Of a DNA stretch of 64,000 nucleotides, positions 12,721 to 25,306 are shown piece after piece. This DNA comes from Dryas octopetala (lineage: Eukaryota; Streptophyta; Magnoliopsida; Rosales; Rosaceae), in contig OY992836.1 in assembly GCA_963921425.1 (NCBI GenBank), positions 16,385,614-16,449,613 on the forward strand. Reading direction: 5' to 3'. Both the position numbers and the translations under genes were made by a program. Each line of letters opens with the position of its first letter. Position 1 is the first letter of the stretch. The notes under the pieces are model-generated. The model did not search any database. It worked only from the letters and a program-made list of their open reading frames with translations, and had not been told where the DNA came from.

Positions 12721-15700
12721 ATGATGTCTTTGCTTTTCTCTCTGAGTTTTTGTCTTGGCTTGGTGGGTGTGGCCATGGCAGCAACAGAGTCTACTAGTAC
12801 GGCATCTAGGGAGCTTGACCGTACACCCACATGGGCTGTTTCTGGTGTCTGTGCTGTCATCATCATCGTCTCGTTAGCCTTGGAGAAGTTCCTTCACAAA
12901 ATTGGAACAGTATGTATATATCTCTGTAACTCCAATTAAATCCCTTTCCATAATATCCTGTTTCCATGAAAAGTGCGTTTCTTATAATCTCTGCAGACTG
13001 TTTTGGTTTACATGGCTGACTATGCAAGTTGTAGAAGTAGATCGTGACTCAATTTTTTCTAGTTCTAATGATCATAGTTTGACTTTTACCCATTTAACTG
13101 ATTTTGGTGACTGCTTGGTTTTCTTTCTCTGTAGTCAGCAATTTTGTCACCATTTACTATCTCTTCTGTTTTTCCCGGAAAATAAATTAGTTTTTCTTGT
13201 TATATTTTGGGCTCTTTCGACACCCTATTGTTCTCTTTGGTTGATTTTTTTTTTTAATTTTTATTTTGATCAGTTTGAATTGTGAATAACTTCTTCTTTA
13301 GCGGAAAAGAAAGTGTTAAGTGCTCGGGTTTAGATGAAAGGATAAAGGCTACCTATCAATATTTCTTAAATTAATTAAAGGGTTCATTGTCATGGCTGCT
13401 CTTATTATGAGATTGATAGTTTTAAATCTATTCTATCATTTGTTTTCATGTTCTTTGTCATTTTGGGTTTAGTTCTCATACAATTGCTTAATTTCTTGAA
13501 ACTAGGAAGTTGATGTGTTGTTCTATTTCGTGAAAAGAACAATTTGTTAATTTGACAATGTTGCTATATGGGGTTCGTTTGATTAACTTTCTTCTTACCT
13601 AATAAATCTTTCAATGCAGTGGCTTACAGAAAGGCACAAGAGCGCTCTGTTTGAAGCTCTTGAGAAGGTTAAAGCGGGTAAGATGCAGTTCACATGTACT
13701 CATAATTGTGTTTATTTCATGAAACTCAGTGTTTCCAATTTGAATCTTTTCATGAAATGACAAGTTATTGATACACATTGGACTTTTGATGAAATTATTG
13801 CAGAGCTGATGATCCTAGGTTTTATTTCACTGATCCTGACATTTGGGCAGAATTACATTTCCAAAATCTGTATTCCCATAAAGGTTGCAGACACTATGCT
13901 GCCATGTTCTGTAACTACTACTACATCTGATGAGGAGGAAGACTCAACTGGTCACCGGAGACTCTTATGGTATGACCGCAGAATTTTGGCTGCTGCCGAT
14001 AGCTCTGTTACTAAATGCAAGACGGTAAGTGTATCCTAATCTTGGCCATCGAACTTGAACATTTTGATTGACCGCAGAAAACTGATCATAGTGTTAATTA
14101 TGAAAAAAAATATGTGTTTTATATTTTTTTCATATTGAATTTGTGAGTCATTTGAGCGTATGGATTGAACAATTGATTTTTTCTGAACCCCAAGGGTTCG
14201 ATTAATGGCCGCGATCTTGCTCTAAGAAACTAAGCTCTTGAGTTAATTATCCTGAAAACAAGCTATTGTGTTCTACTTGGATGATAGCTAATCTGACTTT
14301 TGTTATCAGGGATATGAACCACTTATATCTGTCAATGGATTGCACCAATTACACATCCTCATATTCTTCTTGGCAGTCTTTCATGTGCTATACAGTGCTA
14401 TCACAATGCTGCTCGGGAGGCTAAAGGTAGGGAAGTTCTACATTTGTGTCTATCTGTTTTTTTAATGATCAAATGTCTTTCCATAGGCACAGATAGTAAA
14501 GTTTCCACCACCAATTATATAGAAACATGAGTTCTGGATCCTCCATACAACAGGTGACCTAGAGAATATGGTTCAGAGTGGGAAATTGGCTAGATATAGA
14601 CATAATTCTCTTGTGCCCTAACTAATGAACATGTTAATCAATCTTTTATTAACTTTGCATTTAATGATATATTCGGTATTTGCTGAGTGTTTCTTAATTT
14701 TTACAGATTCGAGGCTGGAAGCAGTGGGAGGCAGAGACTTCATCCCATAACTATGAGTTCTCAAATGGTATATGATCCCTTGAAGTACAGAAAAACATTT
14801 CTTATAACTTGAAACATTCCCTCGCTCTTCGACATAAATATCCCAATCTCATATCTTGATAGCTAGATCTATGTTGGAAGCTCAACTTGATTATGTTTTC
14901 TGGGCAGATCCTTCAAGATTCAGACTTACTCACGAGACATCATTCGTGAGAGCACATACGAGTTTCTGGACCAGAATTCCATTCTTCTTTTATGTTGTAA
15001 GCCATCTCAACTCAATTTCTGATTTTTTTTTTTTGGGAAATAAATATGCACCTAAACGTATATAAGCTTCCCACACTCCACCATTTCTACTCACACATAA
15101 GGAGTGCAAGAGGCTTCTGTTTTTTTTACTGCAAATAGCATTTCCCTTTGCCTTTTATTCCTTTTCTTCTGATATTTACAAAATAGTTCAGTAAGGTAGA
15201 GAGGTACAAGTGATCTTGTACTAAGACTGTGACTACTAAATCATGACTGCAGTAGTTCTAGTTATGCCCATAAGATGGCCATAACTGATACAAGGATGCC
15301 CTGAAGAAAAATATAGGGCATGTACACTTAGCAAAATGGAATCACATAGCCTAAACCTAGCAGGCTCTGATTAGTTAACTACAGTTTGGTAATCTCATGG
15401 TTTTTGTATTTGTGCTCATATATTATAACTGAACTTCTTAAAAAAATTTCTTTTGCAGGGATGCTTCTTTCGACAATTTTTTAGGTCTGTTAGTAAGTCT
15501 GACTACTTGACAGTGCGCAATGGATTCATCAATGTGAGTTTCATCAATTTCAGGAATTTTAGAAGTCCATATCGAATGTGTCATTTTATTTAATGGCAAT
15601 GCTATATTTACAGGTCCATTTAGCTCCCGGAAGTAAATTTAACTTCCAAAAATATATCAAGAGATCATTAGAGGATGACTTCAAGGTCGTTGTTGGAGTT

Positions 15701-18691
15701 AGGTAATGCCAATATTTATTGTCTGTTTCTTATTATATCACCAGCTGTAGATTTCACTAGCCAATCTTGCCTTGATTCGTTCGGTATATAATATCCTGAC
15801 TTTGTTTCTTCGTGTTGTTGGCAGTCCTGTATTGTGGGCATCATTTGTGATTTTTTTGCTTCTGAATGTTGAAGGTAAGCTACTTCTTGTTAGAAAAAGC
15901 CTTTTATGTTATCTTGCACTTTATAGTTGAATGAAGTTGATTGACTTGATTGTATAATAATGTTCTTTCAGGATGGCAGGCACTATTTTGGGCATCCTTG
16001 ATCCCTATCGTTGTAAGAAATCATTTTTCACTAAAAAAAATCCAGATTAGTTGGAATATTTGAAGTTTCTGACCCTTTACGTAAATGCAGATAATCTTAG
16101 CTGTAGGAACAAAACTTCAAGCCATCCTGACTATGATGGCTCTAGAAATTACAGAAAAGCATGCAGTGGTTCAAGGGATTCCTCTTGTACATGGCTCCGA
16201 TAAATACTTTTGGTTTGGTCGGCCTCAGTTGCTTCTTCATCTCATCCATTTCGCGTTGTTCCAGGTATTGGATTGCCTTTCCTTTTGCAGACTTTGGATC
16301 TGAGACTTGCTCTTTACCAGAATGGAATTATGTTATGTAATTTCTTACATGCTAAAAGTCAAATCATGAATGAAAGTAGAAAAAACTGTTATTGCTTGAT
16401 GCAATTGCAAACTTTAAGTGATTATACATCTATGTTATTTAGGTCAGGAGACAACCCTTGAACCGTAGTTTCAGGAGAGCAAATTTGCTCACCACCTACC
16501 TTAATAAAAGCCATCTGTCCTTTAAGCTAATCATGGTTAATCATAGAATAATTAAACAATAAAAATACTTATTTCATTATTTGTCTTCCCAAAAAGTTGA
16601 ATTAGTTTAGGATTAAAACAAAAACATAAAAAAATAATAATAATAAGAACCCACTCCCATTAACTTGAAGATTATACCCCGATCTGCAACTCCACCCCTC
16701 CCTCCATCTTTCCAGCGACCGAGCCGTCCGGCCACCACCCTCCCATCCGCTCTCTTTTTCCTCTCTCTCTCGTTTATTTGTCACTTGGTCCAGAAATTAG
16801 AGGCAACCTTGCAGTTGCTGATTGCAAGGGATGGAAGCTGGGTGAGGGATGGAGCTTCAACATTTTGGTCATAAGCATCTATTGGATGTTCAAGAAAGAG
16901 TAGACAAATGATGCTCGGCTAGTTTTTTGAAATGGGTGTGAGGAACCAGTGCATGGACCTAGCAGAAATATGACATAAAAATATAAAATGGGATATTTTT
17001 GTGCTTTGAATCCCAACCAAGGACGAATTCAAAGCCATGGACATCATCTGAGCTATATAAATATGAATGGGCAATCAAAAATCTAATTGAACAATCATTT
17101 GCACAACTCCGGCCAACAACTGGCTTCGGGACTGCCGGAGTTGAGAGGATGGGTCACTGGAAAGATTGGGGAGGTGTGAGGTTGATGGTTTTTGGGAAGA
17201 TAAATAAGTATTTTTTATTATTTACTTATTTTCTCTCCCATCACTCTAAGCATGTAAATGTATTTATTATTAGTTATTAACTATAGTTAGGTTATAAGAC
17301 AGATGTCATATGTTGAGATAGATGGTGATGCTCACCACCAAATTAAGGTGGTGAGCAAATGTGCTCTCGTAGTTTCAGTGTTAATGAGTTACCCAATCTT
17401 AATGCTGACTACTATCTAAATCTTGTATCTGTCCTGCATATGATCAATCTCTGGATATATAGCAATCTCATTTTCTCTTTTATAATTGTGACTGTCTAAT
17501 CAGTTTTCTGGTACATGCAGAATGCATTCCAAATAATATACTTCGTGTGGATATGGGTAATGAACTGTTCCCACTTAATATTTCTATCACTCTCTTAGAA
17601 GTGTGTCTCATGGCTAATACTGAAATCTTGAATGACGACTTTTCTGCAGTATTCATTTGGGCTGAAATCTTGCTTCCATGCCAATTTCAAGCTTGCAATT
17701 GCAAAAGTAATTTTAGGGTAAGCATTAGACTTTGGTCAATAACTTATCTTCATTTTATATTGTTGCTTGGATCTAATGGGAGTGATGTGTTATACAGGTC
17801 ATTTTTGAGGTTAATTGGTTTTGCCTAGCTTAAAAAGGGCAAATATTTATACTTCCTTGGATTGATATGTAAAATTAATTCGGCTGAGTGTTTTGCAGGG
17901 GTGGGGTTCTATGTTTGTGCAGCTACATAACACTTCCACTATATGCCCTTGTAACTCAGGTATTATCTTCTTTTTCAATCCTGATTTTCTTAGTGTAGTC
18001 ACTTGATTCTTTGGGACTTAGATAGCATTTACATTTAGACTTATGATGGAATGATCAAGAAAGAAGACTGAATTCAATTTCCAGCACTCCATTTGGTGCC
18101 AGTAATGCTCTCAGCAGCCAGCCAATCTTCTCAGTGATTGCTGATTTGAACTACTAAACTCAGTAACATAGCAGGAGAAACTTGAAAGTTATCATCTTCA
18201 AAAAATGCATATCTTATAAATCCTTTATGTTATTATCTCTCTAAGTTGTATGTGATTAAACTGGATGAAAATTGTTGTGGCGAACATTGCAGATGGGTTC
18301 ACACATGAAAAAATCCATCTTTGATGAACAAACATCCAAGGCCCTTAAGAAGTGGCACATGACTGTGAAAAAGAAGCAGGGTGGCAGGGGAGCTAAGTCC
18401 CCTACTCTAACCCTGGGTGAAGGCTCGACTATTTCAACGGTGCACACCTCAGGACCCACACTACATCGTTTCAAAACAACCGGTCACTCAACCCGCTCAT
18501 CTTTCTATGAGGATCACGAGACATCTGATCCTGAAACCGATCCCTTGTCACCCACATCATCAACAAACCTGATTGTAAGAATTGATCTTCCTGAGCAAGA
18601 AAATGAAATAGATGAAGGCCACCCGGAGGAACGAACCCGTAAAGAAGATGACTTCTCATTCGACAATCCCGCCCTAGGAAAGGAACCATGA
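12721..18691 (+). CDS. MLO: MLO-family seven-transmembrane protein (MLO8/MLO10 clade)
   Basis: Fifteen exons: 12721-12909, 13620-13677, 13804-14024, 14310-14426, 14707-14767, 14908-14996, 15459-15533, 15614-15702, 15825-15874, 15972-16012, 16091-16264, 17521-17556, 17650-17717, 17899-17959 and 18293-18691, giving 575 residues. MLO proteins are plasma-membrane calcium-signalling proteins; some clades act in powdery mildew susceptibility and others in reproduction or root responses. Diagnostic stretches are [56 protein letters not shown]-type [14 protein letters not shown] and [16 protein letters not shown]. The calmodulin-binding region is [15 protein letters not shown] (about residues 458-472). 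The N-terminus has an extra hydrophobic leader ([20 protein letters not shown]), as in MLO8/MLO10. The first ATG after an in-frame non-ATG stretch is used; ATG at 12724 is an alternative. It is not the clade V type known for mildew susceptibility. A transposon sits in intron 11. Confidence 0.95.
16475..17368. mobile_element. Mutator-like element inside MLO intron 11
   Basis: An 894 bp insertion with inverted ends (GAGAGCAAATTTGCTCACCA against GAGAGCACATTTGCTCACCA from the other side). A perfect 10 bp repeat, GTAGTTTCAG, flanks it at 16465-16474 and 17369-17378, consistent with a 9-10 bp target duplication of a Mutator-like element. The right end holds an extra hairpin (GCTCACCACC ... GGTGGTGAGC). 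No transposase is encoded. It accounts for most of the 1.26 kb intron; the splice sites on either side look intact. Confidence 0.88.
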
Positions 18692-21600
18692 ATACAGCAC
18701 AGCAGCAATGGCATCTCATTGTGTTAAATTTTTGTTACTAGTGAGAAATATTATTGAGATTATTGAAATGCAGCTACATGTACTTGCATATCTTGTACAT
18801 TAACTTGATTGTTCAGGCATTAGTAGCTGTAAATCAACACGTAAGAGTCTTTGTACTAGCTTGATTTTGCTTAACGATTTAGTTATTTAAAATTGAATGC
18901 AAAATCTTATCCCTTTCTTTGTTTCTCTAAACTATAACTCTTATCCAAGCTGATATACTTATTGCCACATAAATAGCATGTTCTACTACCAACCGATCAA
19001 TCCAACACCACTTGATATAACAAGAATTCATTTGATTAATAGTTCAAATTGACAGTTTAACAGCATAACATAATACGCTGGACAATGGAGCATTTCTCAT
19101 CGTGCCTAAAATTAGCTAAATTGTGGGAATAGTAGAGACATGAACAGATAAGTGTTTCTGTCCTGTCTATAGTCACAGTTACCTACCCTAATTCATGGGC
19201 GTGGCTTTTATATAGTGGTATTGAAAAATGTCAACTCATCATTCATGTTCAGAACCAGCAGGCCATTACATACCGGGGGCGCACATTCAGCCAACCCAAA
19301 GATTTTCTTTTAGTGTAATAAGCTTTATGAAGACTAGCTGTCCTCATATAAAATGCTCAATCATTTAAATAAAGTTTCCAGATTCTCAGAAAGCTCTTTT
19401 GGTTGTGGTCACATTCTTTCAATAGTGGAAACATTAGAAGTATTTTGAAAATAAAGAATAGGTGGACCACATGATAAAAGATTCACTTGATCAAACCCTT
19501 TGTAGTCAGATAGGTGCAATCATCCGCCAAACCTGGTATTTTTGCATCTATAAAGAATTAGAACCCTAATGTCTAAGTTTAAAACTCGTCTCATGTTCAT
19601 GTTTTTACTCGTGAATCGTACCAGTTTACTATTGTTTACAAGGCAATAGTTGAAGAGTTGTGTTTAGATAATTTTGCCCCATTATTATGCAAGCAGTTAG
19701 ACAAAATGCTTGCACCATACGGAATTAAATTTGGCTCTGCCTTACCCACCTTCCCCTTAATACCCAACACATCAACACATCAAATAGTCCAACTGGTTCT
19801 GCTTGCAATGTCTCTAATCCTAAACCCATTTCAAAGAAACTGCATGCCCTTCTTACCCACCTTCCCCTTTTCACCCAACACATCAAATTGACAAATTGTA
19901 TAGTTTCTTTCTGCTTCCATCTTTTATGGATCAGACTCTGTTCTGGTTTCTTTCACATCAATGCCATGAACCTGTTGGGTTGGTATCAATAGTACTATTC
20001 TCTTTTCCTGTAACACATATCAAATAAAAAGTTCATTTATAATTAATATGACATATAAATATATTTAATGGTTTATAAATTTATATTTTAGTATGAAAGT
20101 AAACTCGTGAAAATCTAAAAGTTAAAGGTATATTTGTTTATATATATACCTCAACATTCATGCATCACTGCTGTGTCACAGACTACTTGTCTTAAAGTAA
20201 GACCTTGGATAATTATATCATAAATGGGTCCTAATTAAGTCCCAATGCCTTTATGGGAAGCTATTAATTAGTAATGGGTGCACAACATGTGCAGAAAATG
20301 AGACTTTCACAGAAGAGGATAAGACTGCAAACCGATCAACTAGAACATGCATGCATTATTATTTAAAGTCATTTTCCATGTCAAAAAGGAGAGGGAGATG
20401 GCCCAACTTGGGAGACAGTTGCATATGTTGAATTTGGTTTTACTCATCCCCAGTGGGATTAGCTTTTTAAGAAATCTGTAGTATTATGAGATATCCAGCT
20501 TGTCAGTAGCTCCCAGATAGACCTTTATGTAGATAGACCTTTATGTGATCCATGATAAGCTCCCAAGTCATATCAATTCACAAAAATAAGGTGTACATGC
20601 TTGTACTTACACCAAATGAATGACTAAATTCAACCTACTAATTGAATTAGGACAAACCAAGCGGGCTAAAATTAAATCCATCTTAATAATTGAGTTGGAA
20701 ATATAATTTTTTTTGCCCTCACTGTAAATTTGAATTATTGATAAAACTGACTTGATGTGAGATTATTTCTAATTAATAATGAGATAGCCAGATAGGACAT
20801 TTTGAGCCTTGTGGTGATGTTATTGTTATAAGATGAACTTAACGATGGCTTAATTAATAGACTTTCTATCAAACCCATCTAATTGATAGAAGTGACTGAG
20901 CATGCATCCTAACTCTTTCAAGATATATGTGTGAGTATAATTAGGTGTCGTATGTAGATGAGATGAGTAAGACATATTAACAGACACTCAAGATGTGTTA
21001 TAATTATATTAGGTCGGTAATATATACACTGAATATAAAGGTTTTGTTTAATCCATTCTATGTTTATAGACAAATTATTGTGCAAATTATGTTTATATTA
21101 GTTTAGAAAGATGCTAATTATCTAGTATTTTGGAAAGAAAATTCTAAAAGAGACACAATTCCATATTAGTTAGTAAAATACCTTAGTCTTTCATACTAAA
21201 TGAGCAAGCTAGCTACCTTAGAGAGAGACCACAACGTGCTTGTGTCTGACATAGATTCATAAAATGCACATGCTTGATGCAAATGAATTCTCATTTTTCA
21301 TTTTCCAAGTGGATTCAGCATATTTTCAATCCGTTTTAGTTTTTTTTTTTTTTTACATTTTCATTTCGACAAAATTTCTTATTTTAATATGTATAATTAG
21401 CATTTAGGATTTTAACTCTTGAGTTTTAACTAATAAAAACCACAGTCTTTATATATGTTTATATGACATCTTAAGGTGCATTTCTATGGGTAAATTAACC
21501 TTTCTATCATTGCCTAAAGATAGTGTTTAGTTAGAACTTAGAAGTTAATATAATAAAAGTGAATTGGCTTAAAGGTTGATTCGAAACCAGAAAGAGCCAT

Positions 21601-22074
21601 TAGGAGAACCATAGAAAAAGTTATGTCCACAACTCCACACTTTAATTTTTCCTATAATATAATTAGTGTATATTATCTTGTTAGTCTTGTTCACTCAAGA
21701 AGATGTTACCTTTCCTTTCAAAAATAAAAAATGCTACCTTTTCATATTCTAAATTGAGGGGTTAAGGACCGGGAACACAAAAGATAACCATATTAATTAA
21801 TTAATTGAAGGATCTTAATAATTGCAATTAAAAAAGTGATTAAATTGTGTAATTAAAACAATAAAAAGCATTGGTTGTCTTTTGGTAATGTACCAATGTG
21901 TACAAGAAAAAGATAAATGAAGAAGATAAGAATAACTTAAATATGAAAAATAGTCCAAAGCCACTGCCACGTGGACCAACCTGGGCGACCCACTCTGCCT
22001 ACCTCTCTTACCCTATCTTCTCCAAATATACATTTTCATTTCTCTTTCAGATCCACCCAACCCAACTCTGCTAT

Positions 22075-22084
<10 letters not shown>
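18692..22084. other. Intergenic DNA
   Basis: No gene seen in about 3.4 kb. The first 200 bases are probably the MLO 3' untranslated region. A short direct repeat (CTTACCCACCTTCCCC with ACCCAACACATCAA following) occurs at about 19740 and 19852, and a GTAGATAGACCTTTATG repeat near 20515-20540. The rest is AT-rich and featureless by eye. Confidence 0.55.
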
Positions 22085-22122
<38 letters not shown>

Positions 22123-22134
22123 TTTGTATAAAAA
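22085..22134 (+). promoter_or_regulatory. Core promoter of the RING-H2 gene: TC tract and TATA box
   Basis: A TC microsatellite (about 22085-22116) is followed by TATAAAAA at 22127-22134, about 140 bp upstream of the start codon. Pyrimidine tracts and a TATA box at this spacing are common in plant core promoters. The 5' untranslated region would then be roughly 110 bases and intronless. Confidence 0.6.
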
Positions 22135-22266
22135 CCTCCCCAGAAGCTAAAAATTCCCAAACCCCCAAATTCAAAAACCTACTTGAACTCTCCAACCCAT
22201 CTCTTTCTTTCCTTCTCTGACTCTCCCAAAAACGTACGGACAAAAGAAAACATTAACCGGCGCCGT

Positions 22267-22338
22267 ATGAGTCATGACTCGCTCTCAAAGATTTCTCAGC
22301 ACCAGCACCGCCAACTTGGCCGCGGCGCCGCCTCCTGA
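22267..22338 (+). promoter_or_regulatory. Upstream ORF overlapping the RING-H2 start
   Basis: An ATG seven bases before the main start opens a 23-codon frame that runs into the main coding region and stops at 22336-22338. The two ATGs lie in the 12 bp palindrome-containing stretch TATGAGTCATGACTC. If ribosomes used the first ATG they would miss the main frame. Whether it is used is unknown. Confidence 0.4.
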
Positions 22339-22912
22339 GGCGGTGACTTTGGAGTCGGACTTCGTCGTCATACTCGCGGCGCTGCTCTGCGCCGTCATAT
22401 GCGTGGTGGGTCTTCTAGCCGTGGCGCGCTGCGCCTGGCTGCGCCGCGGCTCTGAAGGTGGCGGAGCCGGGACCGGCTCAGCTCAGTCGGCGTCGGCCAA
22501 CAAGGGGCTGAAGAAGAAGGTCCTCCAGTCCCTCCCCAAGTACACTTACAGCGGCGAAGGCTGCGGAGCCGGCTCGGCGCCGAAGCTGGCTGCTTCGGAG
22601 TGCGCCATATGCTTGGGGGAGTTTTCGGATGGGGACGAGATCAGGGTGTTGCCGCAGTGCGGGCACGTGTTCCACGTCGGATGCATCGACACGTGGCTTG
22701 GGTCCCACTCCTCGTGTCCGTCGTGTCGGCAGATACTGGTGGTGGCTAGGTGCGACAAGTGCGGTCAATTCCCGGCCATTTCTGAAGCTGAGCTGAAGGC
22801 TCGACAAGATCGTAGCATCAACCATAATGACCATTCTGCCCCTCCAGCACCCATTGCCACTAATTCTACTAGTACTACCACTACTAATAGTCGTAATAGC
22901 TTCTTACCTTAG
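22274..22912 (+). CDS. ATL80: RING-H2 E3 ubiquitin ligase, ATL family (ATL80/RHA3 type)
   Basis: A single-exon gene for 212 residues, as usual for ATLs. The start MTRSQRFL matches the MTRSxRFL start of the ATL8/ATL80/RHA3 group. Residues about 29-50 form one membrane helix ([20 protein letters not shown]), followed by CAWLRR. The GLD-like linker reads [17 protein letters not shown]. The RING-H2 domain (about residues 112-154) has the pattern C-x2-C, C-x-H, H-x2-C, C-x2-[36 protein letters not shown]. After it comes ARCDKCG, a second small cysteine pair seen in this subgroup. ATLs place ubiquitin on substrates at membranes with an E2 partner and are often induced by stress or elicitors. The RING is closest, from memory, to ATL80. 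It has an overlapping upstream ATG. Confidence 0.93.
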   Translation: MTRSQRFLSTSTANLAAAPPPEAVTLESDFVVILAALLCAVICVVGLLAVARCAWLRRGSEGGGAGTGSAQSASANKGLKKKVLQSLPKYTYSGEGCGAGSAPKLAASECAICLGEFSDGDEIRVLPQCGHVFHVGCIDTWLGSHSSCPSCRQILVVARCDKCGQFPAISEAELKARQDRSINHNDHSAPPAPIATNSTSTTTTNSRNSFLP

Positions 22913-24367
22913 AAAATTTTTCATTACCCAAACGGCCAAACCCACTTTTTTTTTTTTTTTCTTTTATTAATTTCCCTTTTTTCAATTTGGGTTTCTTGCT
23001 CTCAATCTTTGTGTATAATAGAATCAATGTATCATCATCTTGATCTTCATCTGCACGTTTTTTTTGGACCAATGCAACAATTGGGTTAATTATTTTTTTT
23101 TTTTTTTTGGCCTTATTGGTCCTCCAATGTCCACACTCCCTATGTTTCAGCAAAGAGTGATAATTAATTAATATTTCATTTTTCAAATGCATGAATTTCC
23201 CACTCCCACTCTCCCACTTACATATGGTTCTTCCGACCAAATTTAATAAACTATGAAAAGAATTGCATGGTTTTAAAGGAATCCAACTATCAAGGGTCAA
23301 TATGCAAACACCAACTACCAAAAGGGTCAATGGGGTCATAGATGCTTGGAGATTACGGAATAGAAAATTTTAAGGCCAGTACACTCTAGTTGAAGCACAA
23401 CCATTGCTCTTATTTGGGGTTTTAATTATTTCCACTTTTGTTAAACTTTTAGAGAGCACTTCTTGCAACTTGGAGTGGTTTGACGCTAACAACTCAAAGG
23501 TTCAAAATGCTGCAATCTTGTGCCATCCATTGTTAAAGCAGCCAACAGAATCATGACAGGGTTATATTGTGTTTTGATTGATGCTACAATTTCTTCAAGC
23601 TGAAGCATGGTTTGTTAATGGAGAAAAGATACTCTTCCAAGCCTTTTGAGGCTAAGCTTTAAGCTCTATTGCAATAACTTAGTCTCTTCTTTCCCCATTT
23701 ATTCAATTTTTTAAGAGCAAAGTGATAAGACATGGTTTTATCTCAACCCCTGAACATGGTGAGCTTGTATAGAGAGTGCTTGCTGATGTTACTTCATCCT
23801 ACAAAAAGCACATCAGTTTCTACCTTTAGGTTAGTTTTCAAGTGACTTGGTTTAGCGATGACAAAGAGCAAATTAATAAATAAATCAAAAAGAAGAAAAA
23901 AAAGTGATACGGCCCGCGTGTTATATAAGTTGAGATTATATTTTCAGGATAAGGATGTGTATTGAGAATACTTTTGTAAATAGCAAAAATCGTTTTGAGT
24001 GTCTAGGTACATCGATAAAATATCTTTCAAAATTTGAGGAACACTTTGAGTAATTTTTTGGGAGAATTACCTAATAGATGTTTTGTCAAGCTATCAAATG
24101 AATATATAAAAAGCACTAGAATTTTAAAATGTTCAAAATCACTTACCAAACCTAAATATCTCACCGGTCAAATGGAAAAGAAAACCTTAAAAAGCAATAT
24201 CCGATATTTACAACCTTATTCTTGGCATCCATGATTGAGAGAGCACTAACCAAAGTACCAGCTTGTCAAAGTTAATTCAGTGTGAATAGATTAATATTGA
24301 TCCGCCGCTTTAAGTCACTATATTCAAACCATGTTACACGGTTCACAGTCATTCAAAAGCTTAAAGC

Positions 24368-24405
<38 letters not shown>

Positions 24406-25306
24406 CCTATTCTTCTGCCCACTTTCTCCTACCACGTCCTAATCTCCCCACTAATAAAAACTTGACATCTCCTCCAGCAAAAACTCACCTTTCCGGTTGA
24501 CAAGAAATAAGACGGGCAAGAGTCAAATTTGGCTACCCTGTTTTTATCCAAAAGAAAGAAGAAAAACAATAATAATACCAGCATTTCTACCACAGTTGTG
24601 AATAGGGATTTTCAACAGAGTCAAGATCCATGCAAGTTAAACCCTTGGGTTAGTCCAAGTGATGAGGATGAGTGGAGTAAGAGTTAAGATTAGACTAGAT
24701 CCAGAATTTGATTCCTAATGTAACAAAATAAAAATAAAAATCCATGCAAGTTTGATCTACTCTTGGGCTTTTTTTTGTTTTTTCTCATGGCTAAGATTAG
24801 AATGTGTACAAAGAACCAGCCGATATGAAAAATATTTTTCCGGCGCACTTCGAAGTAAAAATTGCAGCAATCACAGAGACAATGCAGGCCATTTGGTTAA
24901 CATGCCTTAGCAGAAACTTCAAATTCATATGTTGGTTTACGTATCAAAGTTTCAAATCATCATAACACACCACAGCAAATTGTGCTCATACAAAAATGTT
25001 CAAAGACATCTAATTGATTCTCCCTCCCATATGTGAAGTACTATTCTAATATTCTAACATTTCCACTGTTTGAATAGAAACACAAGTTTCTTACAGCTCT
25101 AAAGGACTGGGCACACTTACGGGCATTGACTCTTGTAGACCTCCCTCTGCAGCACAAGAGAAGAAGAGAGCAAACGAAGCACAACATATTTCTAGAAAGC
25201 TCATCCACCTTTTTCTTTGCGTAAACAAGATTGCTGATTCCCCACTCGTTACCAGCTTGCAAACATAGTCCAATGAGATTCAGCAATGTGGAATTACTTA
25301 CTCATC
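22913..25306. other. Intergenic DNA between two convergent genes
   Basis: This holds the 3' flanks of the RING-H2 gene (plus) and the p34-like gene (minus), poly-T runs near 22946 and 23092, an AT microsatellite at about 24369-24399 and a SINE at 24639. The minus-strand open frame at 25041-25286 lies in the likely p34 3' untranslated region and is not supported as coding. Confidence 0.55.
24639..24739 (+). mobile_element. tRNA-derived SINE with target duplication
   Basis: A 101 bp element that starts near AAACCCTTGGGTTAGTCCAA (box A-like), has a decayed box B-like AATTTGATTCC, and ends in AACAAAATAAAAATAAAA. A perfect 13 bp duplication, ATCCATGCAAGTT, flanks it at 24626-24638 and 24740-24752. 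It aligns with the minus-strand copy at 7480-7574. The duplication shows a fairly recent target-primed insertion. Confidence 0.85.

Noticed and set aside
25041..25286. Minus-strand 81-residue frame after the p34-like stop
   Set aside because: It has no recognisable domain and lies where the 3' untranslated region is expected.
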